64,000 nt of DNA, taken from NCBI RefSeq assembly GCF_008728835.1, contig NZ_CP042582.1, positions 4,204,217 through 4,268,216 on the forward strand, written 5' to 3'. How positions within the stretch are numbered: position 1 is the first letter of the stretch; each line of letters begins with the position of its first letter. This stretch comes from Hypericibacter adhaerens. Its GTDB lineage: Bacteria > Pseudomonadota > Alphaproteobacteria > Dongiales > Dongiaceae. The notes beneath the pieces are model-generated. The model saw only the letters and a list, made by a program, of their open reading frames with translations, had not been told where the DNA came from and ran no database searches. A program made the translations under genes and the position numbers. Shown one piece after another: positions 9,842 to 18,501 of the stretch.

Positions 9842-10630
9842 ATGACCGGCTACCGGACCATCTTGTTCGAGCGCAAGGACGCGGTCGCGCGGATCACCCT
9901 CAACCGCCCCGACAAGCTCAACAGCTTCACGGGCGGGATGCTGAGCGAGCTCCAGGCGGCGCTGGCCGAGGTCGCGGCCGATCCCGGTCTCCGCGCCCTC
10001 GTTCTGGCCGGCAGCGGCCGGGCCTTCGGCGCGGGCCAGGATCTGCGCGAGGCGCATGCCGTCGACAGCCCTGCCGCCGTGGGGGAACATCTCGCCCGAT
10101 ACTACGATCCGGCGATGAAAAAGCTGGCGGCCCTGGAGATCCCGACCCTGGCATCCGTCAACGGGATCGCCGCGGGCGCTTCCTGCGGCCTGGCGCTCGG
10201 CTGCGATCTCATCGTCGCCGCACGCTCGGCGACCTTCCTCATGGCCTTCGCCCGCATCGGCCTCGTGCCCGATGGCGGTTCTTCCTACTGGTTGCCGCGG
10301 CGCGTCGGCCTGACGCGGGCGCTCGGCATGACCCTTCTCGCCGAGCCGGTCACCGCCGAGCAGGCGGAACGCTGGGGCCTGATCTGGGAATGCGTCGATG
10401 ACGACGCGCTGGCCTCGCGCACCGAGGCGTTGGCGCAGCAGCTCGCCAACGGCCCGACCCGCGCCTACGCGCTCGCCAAGCGCGCCTTCCACGGCAGCGG
10501 CACCAACAGCTTCGAGCAGCAGCTGGCGCTCGAGGCCGAGCTGCAGGCGCTGGCGGTCGGAACCGCCGACGCGCGCGAGGGCATCGCCGCCTTCCTCGAG
10601 AAACGCACGGCGAAATTTTCCGGCCGCTGA
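9842..10630 (+). CDS. Enoyl-CoA hydratase/isomerase, PaaG-like
   Basis: 262 aa crotonase-fold protein. NRPDKLNSF, the CoA-binding and oxyanion segment SGRAFGAGQDL, GIAAGASCGLALGCDL and RIGLVPDGGSSYWLPR are visible. The Asp in LVPDGG and absence of a second catalytic Glu resemble PaaG-type isomerases (ring-epoxide or 2,3-enoyl isomerase) more than FadB-type hydratases. No phenylacetate genes lie nearby, so the substrate is unknown. GAGGAG precedes the ATG by 6 bases. Confidence 0.85.
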   Translation: MTGYRTILFERKDAVARITLNRPDKLNSFTGGMLSELQAALAEVAADPGLRALVLAGSGRAFGAGQDLREAHAVDSPAAVGEHLARYYDPAMKKLAALEIPTLASVNGIAAGASCGLALGCDLIVAARSATFLMAFARIGLVPDGGSSYWLPRRVGLTRALGMTLLAEPVTAEQAERWGLIWECVDDDALASRTEALAQQLANGPTRAYALAKRAFHGSGTNSFEQQLALEAELQALAVGTADAREGIAAFLEKRTAKFSGR

Positions 10631-10666
10631 AGCCCGCCGGCCGCACCGGTCGGGATCGACACCCCG

Positions 10667-12124
10667 CTAGACCTGGCTCGCGTGAATCGGCGGACGCCGA
10701 TGGGCCCAGGGCCGGGCGATCTCGAGCTGGCCGGCCAGCCGGAAGAGCGTGCTTTCATCCGCCGGCCTGCCGACGAGCTGGACCCCGAGCGGCAGCCCGG
10801 CGGCGCTTTCTCCCAGCGGCAGCGTCATCGCCGGCTGGCCGGAGATGTTGAAGGGCGCCATATAGACATTGTCCTCGCCCATGCAGGTCCCGTTGTAGGT
10901 CTCGATGTCGAGCGACATGTCGTAGAAACCGAGCGGCCGTGTGCCCTGCGGCAGAGCGGGCAGGAGCACGACGTCGTAGCGCGCGGTCATCGTGGCGAAG
11001 TGACGCGAAGCATGCCGCATGGCCTCGATATCGCGCGCATGCTGCGACCCGCCGATCGAACGGCCCTTCTCGACGGTGGTCCAGACGACGTTGCACAGGT
11101 CTTCTTGCGTCACGGGGCGCCCGATCAGCGGCGCGAAGATCTCGAATCCCATGGCCGTCTGCACCGCGATGACATTGTTATAGGTTTGCCAGACCTGCTC
11201 GAAGTCGTAGGCGAACTTGAATTCCTCGACCTGGTGGCCCAGCGCCTCGCAGAGCCGCGCGGCGTTCTCGACCGCGGCGATCACGTCGGGCGCGTTCCTG
11301 TCGCCGCGCGCATTGTGGGTGCTGAAGCCGATGCGCAGGCCCCGCCCGCCGGCCCGCACCTCGTCGAGATAGGACCGTTCGGGGCTCGCCATGTGATAGG
11401 GCTCGCCCGGCAGCGAGCCTTTCAGCGCGTCCAGCATGGCGGCGCTGTCGCGGACCGTCCTCGACACGCAGAAGAACTGTGCCCCGCCATACCAGAAATC
11501 GACGAAATCGGGGCCGAAGGTCATGCGCCCGCGCGATGGCTTGAGGCCGACCAGCCCGTTGATCGCCGCCGGCACGCGGATCGAGCCCGCGCCATCCGAG
11601 GCATCCGCCAGCGGCAGGAGCCCGGCGGCGACCGCCACCGCGCTGCCGCCGCTGGACCCGCCCGGGACGCGGGTGCGGTCCCAGGGATTGTAGGTGGTCC
11701 CGTGCAGCGACGGCTCGGTGCTCAGGCACCAGCCGAATTCCGGCACGTTCGTCTTGCCGACGCAGATGAAGCCCGCCGCCCGGGTGCGCCGCACCGTCTC
11801 GGAATCGGAAGGGGAGACGAAATCCTGGAAATAGCGGCAACTGTTGGTCATCGGCATCCCCTTCCAGGATGTCGACAGATCCTTGGCCAGGAAGGGCACG
11901 CCGTCGAAGGGAGCGCCGCTCAGCGGACGCGCCGCTTCCGCCCGGGCCGCCTCGAAATTCCGGATCGTGACGGCGTTGAGCTTGTCGTGGGTCCGCTCGA
12001 TCCGGGCGATCGCGGTATCGACCAGCTCGCGCGGCGTGACCTCGCGCCGCCGGACCAGTTCGCCCAGGCCGAGCGCGTCATAATCGTCATAGTCGGAAAA
12101 AACGTCCCGAGACGAACCTGCCAT
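10667..12124 (-). CDS. Amidase (amidase-signature family)
   Basis: 485 aa from the ATG at 12124, with GGGAGGG just upstream; a longer open frame exists but has no family match. The Ser-cisSer-Lys triad is visible: K81 in FLAKD, S157/S158 in PGGSSGGS, and S181 in DGAGSIRVPA. Family members hydrolyse linear or aryl amides; the substrate cannot be inferred. It converges on the enoyl-CoA hydratase gene with a 36-bp gap. Confidence 0.92.
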   Translation of the reverse strand: MAGSSRDVFSDYDDYDALGLGELVRRREVTPRELVDTAIARIERTHDKLNAVTIRNFEAARAEAARPLSGAPFDGVPFLAKDLSTSWKGMPMTNSCRYFQDFVSPSDSETVRRTRAAGFICVGKTNVPEFGWCLSTEPSLHGTTYNPWDRTRVPGGSSGGSAVAVAAGLLPLADASDGAGSIRVPAAINGLVGLKPSRGRMTFGPDFVDFWYGGAQFFCVSRTVRDSAAMLDALKGSLPGEPYHMASPERSYLDEVRAGGRGLRIGFSTHNARGDRNAPDVIAAVENAARLCEALGHQVEEFKFAYDFEQVWQTYNNVIAVQTAMGFEIFAPLIGRPVTQEDLCNVVWTTVEKGRSIGGSQHARDIEAMRHASRHFATMTARYDVVLLPALPQGTRPLGFYDMSLDIETYNGTCMGEDNVYMAPFNISGQPAMTLPLGESAAGLPLGVQLVGRPADESTLFRLAGQLEIARPWAHRRPPIHASQV

Positions 12125-12272
12125 GTCCCCCTCCCTGTCTTGAACCGCCGCCGCGCCGGGGAGCCATGCTCCAGGAAACAAGGCCTCCCGCGACGCGGGG
12201 CGATCTCTTATGCGAGTATCCCGCCACCTCGGCCGTTGAACGTCAACCGGAGCGTGGCAGGATGAGGCCCGC

Positions 12273-12437
12273 ATGGAATCGGGTAAGGGGCACCTCGACG
12301 GCAGGGCGGGATTGACGGGAGGCTTGCGCCGGCTTGGCGCAGCGGCCTTGGCCCTGCTGCGCCGGGGCACGCTGCGGGATACGGATATCGAGGCGGTGAT
12401 CGCCTGTTTCACGCGCATCGCCGAGCGGCAACGATGA
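12273..12437 (+). CDS. Possible small protein (54 aa), unassigned
   Basis: A 54-codon frame, ATG at 12273 to TGA at 12435, in the 367-bp stretch between the amidase and the metallo-hydrolase gene. It contains a basic helix-like middle (LRRLGAAALALLRRG) and ends ACFTRIAERQR. A weak GGATGAGG lies upstream. I recognise no family. The rest of this stretch holds only the ribosome site for the amidase and the leader of the next gene. Confidence 0.25.
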   Translation: MESGKGHLDGRAGLTGGLRRLGAAALALLRRGTLRDTDIEAVIACFTRIAERQR

Positions 12438-12491
12438 AGAGTCCCGGAACGCCGCCCGTCGCGGCGTCGGGACAGTGCCAAGGAAACGCTC

Positions 12492-13268
12492 ATGGGCCTT
12501 GCCATTGCCGATCGCTGGTTCGAGACCAAACGCATCGACGACGCGATCACGCTGCTGTGGGAGCCGCATGTGATCCGGCTCATGCGTTGCAACATCTGGC
12601 ATGTCCGGGGCCGCGATCGCGACCTGATCATCGATACCGGCATGGGCATCGTCAGCCTGCGCGAGGCGATGGCGCCCTTGATCGACAAGGCGGCGACGGC
12701 GGTCGCCACCCACACCCATGCCGACCATATCGGCAGCCATCACGAATTCGACGAATGCGCCGCCCATCGGCTGGAGGCGCCCTGGCTCGAGCGCCCCAGC
12801 CCCGAGACCCACCTCGTCACGATGGACGACAGCGGCAATCCCGGCGCCGGCATGAGCATCGCCGGCTACGAGATCGGCGATTCGCTGATCACGGCCCTGC
12901 CCCATGCCGGCTACAGCCTGAAGAGCTACCACATCCGCCCGGCGCGCGTGACCCTTCGCCTCGAGGAAGGCAGCATCATCGACCTGGGCGACCGGCGCTT
13001 CGAGGTGCTGCATCTGCCGGGCCACTCGCCGGGCTCGATCGGCTTGTTCGAGGCCGCGACCGGCACCTTCTTCTCGGGCGACGCGATCTATGACGGCCAG
13101 CTCATCGACGAGCTGCCCCATTCCGACGTCGCCGACTACATCCGCACGATGGAGCGGCTGAGGGCCCTGCCGGTCACGGTCGTCCATGGCGGCCATTGCC
13201 CGAGCTTCGGCCGCGAGCGGCTGATCGCGCTCTGCGACGTCTATCTCACGGCGAAGCGGGTGCGCTAG
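12492..13268 (+). CDS. Metallo-beta-lactamase-fold hydrolase
   Basis: 258 aa. The zinc motif THTHADHIG covers residues 73-81 (H74, H76, D78, H79). Further metal-binding positions are LPGHSPGS, FFSGDAIYDG and VHGGHCPSFG. The overall pattern is the glyoxalase II-like branch of the superfamily. AAGGA lies 7 bases before the ATG. Its last 23 bp overlap the 3' end of the convergent DMT transporter gene. Substrate unknown. Confidence 0.88.
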   Translation: MGLAIADRWFETKRIDDAITLLWEPHVIRLMRCNIWHVRGRDRDLIIDTGMGIVSLREAMAPLIDKAATAVATHTHADHIGSHHEFDECAAHRLEAPWLERPSPETHLVTMDDSGNPGAGMSIAGYEIGDSLITALPHAGYSLKSYHIRPARVTLRLEEGSIIDLGDRRFEVLHLPGHSPGSIGLFEAATGTFFSGDAIYDGQLIDELPHSDVADYIRTMERLRALPVTVVHGGHCPSFGRERLIALCDVYLTAKRVR

Positions 13269-14217
13269 CGACAGCCGCCTTCCGGCTGCGCCGTCGCTCG
13301 GCGATCTGCGTGTAGAGCACGCCCAGCAGAATGACCGCGCCGCCGATCAACTGCTGCCAGTTCGGATAGATCCCGATCCAGATCGTGACCAGCACCGCCG
13401 TGACCGGGATCAGGTTCTGGTACATCGAGGCGACGTTGACGCCGACGCGGCTGATGGACCAGAGCCAGAGATAGTTGCCGAGCCCATTCGGGATGAAGCC
13501 CAGATAGAACACATAGAGCAGCGGCCAGAAGGTCAGCTCGATCCGAACGTCGACGAGGCCCAGAACGTGCAGCACCACCACGATCAGGGTGAGCTGCAAG
13601 GCGCCCGGCAGAATGGTATAGGCGGCGCGCTCCAGATAGCTGCAGTCCTTCAACCGGTGCTGGATCGCGAGCGAGAACCAGGTCCAGATCAGGTTCGCGG
13701 TGATGATCGCGAGCTCGCCCAATCCGAAGCTGAGCCGCCCCTGATGGCCCGCCGTCACGGCGAGGATACCGCCCGCGACCGACAGGGTGGCGCCCACCAG
13801 GATCGCGCGCCGCAGCTTCACGCCATAGAGCACCTGGGCCAAGAGCGCCGAGCCGATCGGGTTGGTGGCGGAGATGATGGCGGCCGAGAGCCCGCTCGAG
13901 AGATAGACGGCGGCGGTGGTGATGAGGCAGCAGACGGTGATGCCGATCGTGCTCATGAGGATGATGGTGCCCCAGGGCAGGCCGCGGCGGAACGGCCAGC
14001 GCCGCTCGACCAGCGCCACCGTCGAGAAGAGCGCGAGGCTGCCCGTCAGCTGGCGTCCCGCCGAGGCGGAGAACATGTCCCAGTGGCGCAGCTGCAGCTC
14101 GAGCACCGGAAAGAAGGTGCCCCAGGTCGTGGTGTTGACGATCAGCGCGAGATTGGCGACCACCAGCTGCTTCAGGCTCATGCCCGACTGCATTTCGCCG
14201 ATGCGCGATTTGTTCAT
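13246..14217 (-). CDS. DMT-superfamily (EamA-like) transporter
   Basis: 323 aa with about ten hydrophobic segments arranged as two EamA-like halves, for example NTTTWGTFFPVLEL at the start of the first helix and GLGNYLWLWSISRVG in the second half. Probably exports or imports a small metabolite. The start lies 18 bp after the stop of the upstream MFS gene, so the two are likely cotranscribed. The 3' end overlaps the convergent hydrolase gene by 23 bp. Confidence 0.85.
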   Translation of the reverse strand: MNKSRIGEMQSGMSLKQLVVANLALIVNTTTWGTFFPVLELQLRHWDMFSASAGRQLTGSLALFSTVALVERRWPFRRGLPWGTIILMSTIGITVCCLITTAAVYLSSGLSAAIISATNPIGSALLAQVLYGVKLRRAILVGATLSVAGGILAVTAGHQGRLSFGLGELAIITANLIWTWFSLAIQHRLKDCSYLERAAYTILPGALQLTLIVVVLHVLGLVDVRIELTFWPLLYVFYLGFIPNGLGNYLWLWSISRVGVNVASMYQNLIPVTAVLVTIWIGIYPNWQQLIGGAVILLGVLYTQIAERRRSRKAAVASAPASP

Positions 14218-14235
14218 GAGATTCCCCGCCGCCCT

Positions 14236-15423
14236 TTACATGCCGCGCGGCACCCAGCGGGCGAGCCAGGCGCAGTAGATCATGAAAATGCCGACGCTGA
14301 TGAAGACCGAGTGCAGATCGAAGAAGGTCAGCAGCAGCGAGAACAGCATCGGCGGCAGCAATCCCGCCAGATCGCGATACATGCTGAAGACCATCGTCAT
14401 CTCCGGCCGCTCGCGCGCCTTGACCGCGCGCAGGAACGGAACCGACACGACCGAATCGAGCGCCACGGCCGCAAGCGCGCTCGCCCCCAGGCAGAGCGTC
14501 GCCCACCAGGGGAAATCGAAGAAGACGGCGACGCCGAGCGTCGCCGTGGCGCCGGCGAGGAAGGCCGCGATCAGATGGCGCCGCGCGCCGAGCTGGCGGC
14601 CGACCCAGCCCATGAGGGGGCTGGCGAAGAGCATCGCCGTGCAGGCCGTCATGACGAGCGCCACGGCGGTATCGCTGCGGCCGACCGCCACCAGATAGAC
14701 CGGACCGTAGACATAGAAGGTGGACCACCAGACCTCGCGGCCGAAGCTCAGGACCCAGGCCAGCCTCAGCCGCGGCTGGCTGACATAGCGGCGGATATTG
14801 GCGATCGGGTTGGTCGAGATCCGCGCATTCATCGGCAGGGCCGGACCATGCTCGGCCCGCATGCGCCGGAAATAGACGAGCAGCAGCACCGCCGAGCTGG
14901 AGCTCAGCAGATAGGTCGCCCAGGGCCCGACCCGGTCATAGAGGATGATCCCGAGGCTCGGCCCGAACGCCCAGCAGGCCGCGGCGAAGAAGGCGCGCAG
15001 CGGCTCCGAGCGCACGAAATCCTGCTTCTTGATATAGGCCATGGTGTAGAGGTTGAGGCCGTTGAGCAGGCAGGCGGCGGCGAAGGCGCGCAACGCCATG
15101 GCGGCCGCCAGTCCCCAGAGCGTCTGGGTCGCGAGCAGCAGCGGCGCCACCACGAGGATGGCGGCGCCCAGCGAGTAGAGCCGCCGCGGCCGGTAGCGCC
15201 GCACGATCCACGGGATCACGAAGCTCACCGCGACCGCGGTCCAGCCGGTCACCGTGTAGAGCAGGCTGACGTCGCGCGCATTGCCGAGCGTGCGCAGCGC
15301 CACCAGCGGAATCACGGTCGTCAGCGAGGCGCGCGCCAGCGAATCGATCGCGAACATCAGCGCGAAGGTGGCGGCGCCGGGCTTTCCGAACTCTCGGATC
15401 CAGGCGGGGGCGGCGAAGGTCAT
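14236..15423 (-). CDS. MFS transporter
   Basis: 395 aa with twelve predicted membrane segments. Typical loop signatures include WIVRRYRPRRLYSLG between helices 2 and 3 and WVGRQLGARRHLIAAFL between helices 8 and 9. First gene of a two-gene minus-strand unit with the DMT transporter. A 286-bp divergent region separates it from the FAD oxidoreductase gene; I see no strong motif there. Substrate unknown. Confidence 0.85.
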   Translation of the reverse strand: MTFAAPAWIREFGKPGAATFALMFAIDSLARASLTTVIPLVALRTLGNARDVSLLYTVTGWTAVAVSFVIPWIVRRYRPRRLYSLGAAILVVAPLLLATQTLWGLAAAMALRAFAAACLLNGLNLYTMAYIKKQDFVRSEPLRAFFAAACWAFGPSLGIILYDRVGPWATYLLSSSSAVLLLVYFRRMRAEHGPALPMNARISTNPIANIRRYVSQPRLRLAWVLSFGREVWWSTFYVYGPVYLVAVGRSDTAVALVMTACTAMLFASPLMGWVGRQLGARRHLIAAFLAGATATLGVAVFFDFPWWATLCLGASALAAVALDSVVSVPFLRAVKARERPEMTMVFSMYRDLAGLLPPMLFSLLLTFFDLHSVFISVGIFMIYCAWLARWVPRGM

Positions 15424-15709
15424 GGAACGGGGACGCGGGGTCTGGCTGAACGCGGGATGCGGACGATGCCGGCGGGTTCAGGGACGCCCTCGGCGAACGC
15501 CACTTGTAGCGCATTGCTGATCGAGCGGCCAGATCGGTGCAGCCCTTTGATCGCATTATAAGAATTCCAACCTGCCGGAACCCCGGCGACACTTTTCCCG
15601 CTGGCGCCCGCCAAGGGCCTTGAGGCATATCTGAGACCCCGATCCGGCGTCCTTGCCGGCCGGGCACCCCAAGCTTTCTTTCCTTCCCCCTTCCCCCCGT
15701 GATCCATCC

Positions 15710-17050
15710 ATGAGCATCAACACCACCGACCTGTCGCGCCCCGGGCAGGCCCATGTCGATTCCTACTGGGCCGCGACCGCCGGCGACGAGGTGACCGGCT
15801 GCGACAAGGTCCAGGCCGACATCGACACCGACATCGCCATCATCGGCGCCGGCTATACCGGCCTTTCCGCCGCCTATCACCTCGGGCGCGATTTCGGCAT
15901 CAAGGCGCATGTGCTGGAAGCGAACCGGATCGGCTGGGGCTGCAGCGGGCGCAACGGCGGCTTCTGCTCGGTCGGGATGGGCAAGGAGGGCGTCGACGCC
16001 TGGGTGCGCCGCTGGGGCCGCGAGCGGGCGCTCGACAGCTACGACCTCACGCGCCAGGCGGTGCGGCTCGTCGCCGACATCCTGGAGCGCGAGAAGATCG
16101 ACGCCGAGCGCACGCCCGAGGGCGGGCTCGAGCTCGCGCACAAGCCCAACCGCGTCGCGGGCATGCGGGCCCATGCCGAGAAGATGCAGCGCGATTTCGG
16201 CATCGCCTCCGAGTTCCTCGACAAGGCGGCCCTCGCCCGAAGCTATCTCGACAGCCGCGAGGCCTATGGCGCCGTGCTGCATCACGAGGGCTTCGCGCTC
16301 CATGCCATGCGCTATGCCCGCGGGTTGGCGCGCGCGGCGCAGAAGCACGGCGCCGTCCTCCACAATGAGTCACCGGTGATCGGCTGGGAGCGCAAGAGCG
16401 GCCAGCATCATCTGCGCACGCCCGGCGGCGTCGTCCGCGCGCGCCAGGTGCTGATCGCCACCAACGGCTATACCAACGACACGCTCAATCCCTGGACCTC
16501 GGGCCGCCTGCTGCCGGTGCTCTCCAACATCATCGTGACGCGGCCCCTGTCCCAGGCCGAGCGCGATTCCGTCGCCTGGCAGACCTACTTCAAGATCTGG
16601 GACACGCGCCGCCTGCTCTTCTATTACCGCCTGCTGCCCGACAACCGCATCCTGTTCGGCGCGCGCGGCGGCGTCGAGGGCACGCCGGCCGAGCATTCCT
16701 TCCGCAAGACCTGGATGGAGCGGCGCCTGCGCGAGATGTTCCCGCCGCTGGCGAAGGTCGAGACCGAGTATTTCTGGTACGGCTGGGTTTGCCTGTCCTA
16801 CGACAAGAACCCGCATATCGGCACCACCGACGACAAAAGCGTGCATTACGTGCTGGGCTGCATCGGCCAGGGCGTGGCGCTCTACAGCCTGGCGGGCCGC
16901 CTCACCGCGCAGCGCATGGCCGGCGACAGCAAGGTCGACTACGGCTCCCTGCTCTCGACCCCGCTGCCGAAATTCCCCTTCCCGGCGCTCCGCCGCATCT
17001 ATCAGCGCATCGCCTACACCTACTACGCCTACGAAGACGAGAAGCGGTGA
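15710..17050 (+). CDS. FAD-dependent amine oxidoreductase (DAO family, PuuB-like)
   Basis: 446 aa from the ATG at 15710; a longer frame to 15653 lacks similarity. The FAD-binding GxGxxG is at 46-51 (GAGYTG), then SGRNGGFC and IATNGYT. The C-terminal region has GQGVALYSLAGRL. This matches the gamma-glutamylputrescine oxidase-like branch of D-amino-acid oxidase-fold enzymes, which deaminate polyamine conjugates or N-methyl amino acids. A similar enzyme lies at 58650-59951. The heme-oxygenase-like gene follows after an intergenic repeat. Confidence 0.88.
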   Translation: MSINTTDLSRPGQAHVDSYWAATAGDEVTGCDKVQADIDTDIAIIGAGYTGLSAAYHLGRDFGIKAHVLEANRIGWGCSGRNGGFCSVGMGKEGVDAWVRRWGRERALDSYDLTRQAVRLVADILEREKIDAERTPEGGLELAHKPNRVAGMRAHAEKMQRDFGIASEFLDKAALARSYLDSREAYGAVLHHEGFALHAMRYARGLARAAQKHGAVLHNESPVIGWERKSGQHHLRTPGGVVRARQVLIATNGYTNDTLNPWTSGRLLPVLSNIIVTRPLSQAERDSVAWQTYFKIWDTRRLLFYYRLLPDNRILFGARGGVEGTPAEHSFRKTWMERRLREMFPPLAKVETEYFWYGWVCLSYDKNPHIGTTDDKSVHYVLGCIGQGVALYSLAGRLTAQRMAGDSKVDYGSLLSTPLPKFPFPALRRIYQRIAYTYYAYEDEKR

Positions 17051-17065
17051 AGGGCCGGAATCATC

Positions 17066-17166
17066 CCCTCCCCCGCACAGCGGGGGAGGGTCAGGGAGGG
17101 GGCTGTTCGGTATCCGACATCGCGTCATCCCCCTTCCTAACCTTCCCCCTCAAGGTGGGGGAAGGG
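17066..17166. repeat. Intergenic palindromic repeat, copy 1 (GGAGGGGGCTG family)
   Basis: An 11-bp perfect stem (CCCTCCCCCGC, loop ACA, positions 17066-17090) is followed by GGAGGGGGCTGTTCGGT (17095-17111). A second hairpin has arms CCTTCCCCC and GGGGGAAGG (17141-17165). The middle 17-mer matches a copy near 63773 at 16 of 17 positions. It fills the gap between the FAD oxidase and the monooxygenase genes. Probably a REP-like dispersed element. Confidence 0.7.
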
Positions 17167-17193
17167 ACCAATAGCAAAGAGGAGTGCCGCCCG

Positions 17194-17517
17194 ATGTACA
17201 TCGCCATGAACCGCTTCAAGGTCCGCAAGGGCGAAGAGAGCGCCTTCGAAGCGCGCTGGCTCGAGCGCGACAGCCATATCCGCGCCGTTCCCGGCTTCAT
17301 CGAGTTCCATCTGCTGAAAGGCCCCGAGCGGGAGGATCATGTCCTCTATGCCTCGCACACGCTGTGGCGGTCCTACGGCGACTTCGAGGCCTGGACCAAA
17401 TCGGAGGCGTTTCGCGCCGCCCATCGCGGCGCCGGCGAAGGCCGGTCGCTGACGATCACCCACCCCGAGTTCGAGGGCTTCGAGGTGTTGCAGGTGGTGA
17501 CGCCGGCGGCAGGCTAG
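17194..17517 (+). CDS. Antibiotic-biosynthesis-monooxygenase domain protein, probable IsdG/HmoA-like heme oxygenase
   Basis: 107 aa, a single ABM ferredoxin-like domain. The residues matching the IsdG catalytic triad are all in place: N6, W67 (DFEAWTKS) and H77 (FRAAH); in S. aureus IsdG they are N7, W67 and H77. That supports heme degradation releasing iron, though some ABM proteins with this triad have other roles. GAGGAG is 11 bases upstream of the ATG. No heme-uptake gene is adjacent. Confidence 0.8.
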   Translation: MYIAMNRFKVRKGEESAFEARWLERDSHIRAVPGFIEFHLLKGPEREDHVLYASHTLWRSYGDFEAWTKSEAFRAAHRGAGEGRSLTITHPEFEGFEVLQVVTPAAG

Positions 17518-17561
17518 CGAGCCCGCAGCCGACCGTCGCGCCATACCGCCGCCCCGACATC

Positions 17562-18494
17562 ATGACCGCTCCCGCCGCGACCGCCACCGTCACCCATGCG
17601 CCCTGGCGGCGCCTGGCAGTGCCGTTGCTGCTGCTGCTCGTCATGGGCGCCTGCTGGGGTGGGAGCTTCTCGCTGCTTCATGTCGCGCGCTTCGACGGCG
17701 CCTCGGGCTTCGGCCTCGCCTTCTGGGAGGGTTTCGGCAGCGGCGTGCCGCTGCTGCTGTTGCTCGTCCTCCTGCGCGAGCGTTTTCCGCTCGACCTTCA
17801 TTCGCTGCGGTTTTATGCCGTGAGCGGCCTTACCGGCATCACCATCCCGGCCTCCACGCTCTTCGTCGCGGCGCTCCACCTGCCGACCGGGATCGTCGCC
17901 ATGTCGAACGCGCTGGTGCCGATGGTGACCTATGCCATCGCGCTCGCGATCCGGCTCGAGCGCTTCGCGAGCTTGCGCGCGCTGGGCCTGGTGGCGGGTC
18001 TCGTCGGCGTGCTCCTCGTGCTGCTGCCCGAAGCGAGCCTGCCCGAGCCCGGCATGGCGCATTGGGCCCTGCTCTGCTTCTCGGCCGCGATCGCCTACGG
18101 CGTGCAGAACGTCTATGTCGCCCGCGACACGCCGCCCGGCATGAGCGCGCTCGCCATGTCGGCCGGAACGCTCCTGGGCGGCGGGATCCTGGTGCTGCCG
18201 CTCATCGTCGCCACGGACGGCTTCGTCTCGCTGCTGCCGCCCTGGCAGCCGGCCCACTACGCCATCATGGGCATGATGGCGATCAATTCGAGCTGCACCG
18301 TGGGTTTCCTCTGGCTGATCCGCACGGCGGGCGCCGTCTTCACGTCGCAGACGGCCTATCTCGTCGTGCTGTTCGGCATGCTCTGGGGCATGCTTTTCTT
18401 CGGCGACCGCCATAGCGGCTGGATCTGGGCCGCGCTCCTCCTGATGGTCGCGGGCGTGCTGCTGGTCAGCCTGCGCCAGCGCAAGGCACCCTGA
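17562..18494 (+). CDS. EamA/DMT-family transporter
   Basis: 310 aa from the ATG at 17562, 44 bp after the monooxygenase gene. Ten hydrophobic segments; the first contains GACWGGSFSLLHVARF and the fourth PTGIVAMSNALVPMVTY, matching the EamA duplication pattern. Ends eight bases before the convergent cobB stop. Substrate unknown. Confidence 0.85.
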   Translation: MTAPAATATVTHAPWRRLAVPLLLLLVMGACWGGSFSLLHVARFDGASGFGLAFWEGFGSGVPLLLLLVLLRERFPLDLHSLRFYAVSGLTGITIPASTLFVAALHLPTGIVAMSNALVPMVTYAIALAIRLERFASLRALGLVAGLVGVLLVLLPEASLPEPGMAHWALLCFSAAIAYGVQNVYVARDTPPGMSALAMSAGTLLGGGILVLPLIVATDGFVSLLPPWQPAHYAIMGMMAINSSCTVGFLWLIRTAGAVFTSQTAYLVVLFGMLWGMLFFGDRHSGWIWAALLLMVAGVLLVSLRQRKAP

Positions 18495-18501
18495 ACGCCG
18501 C

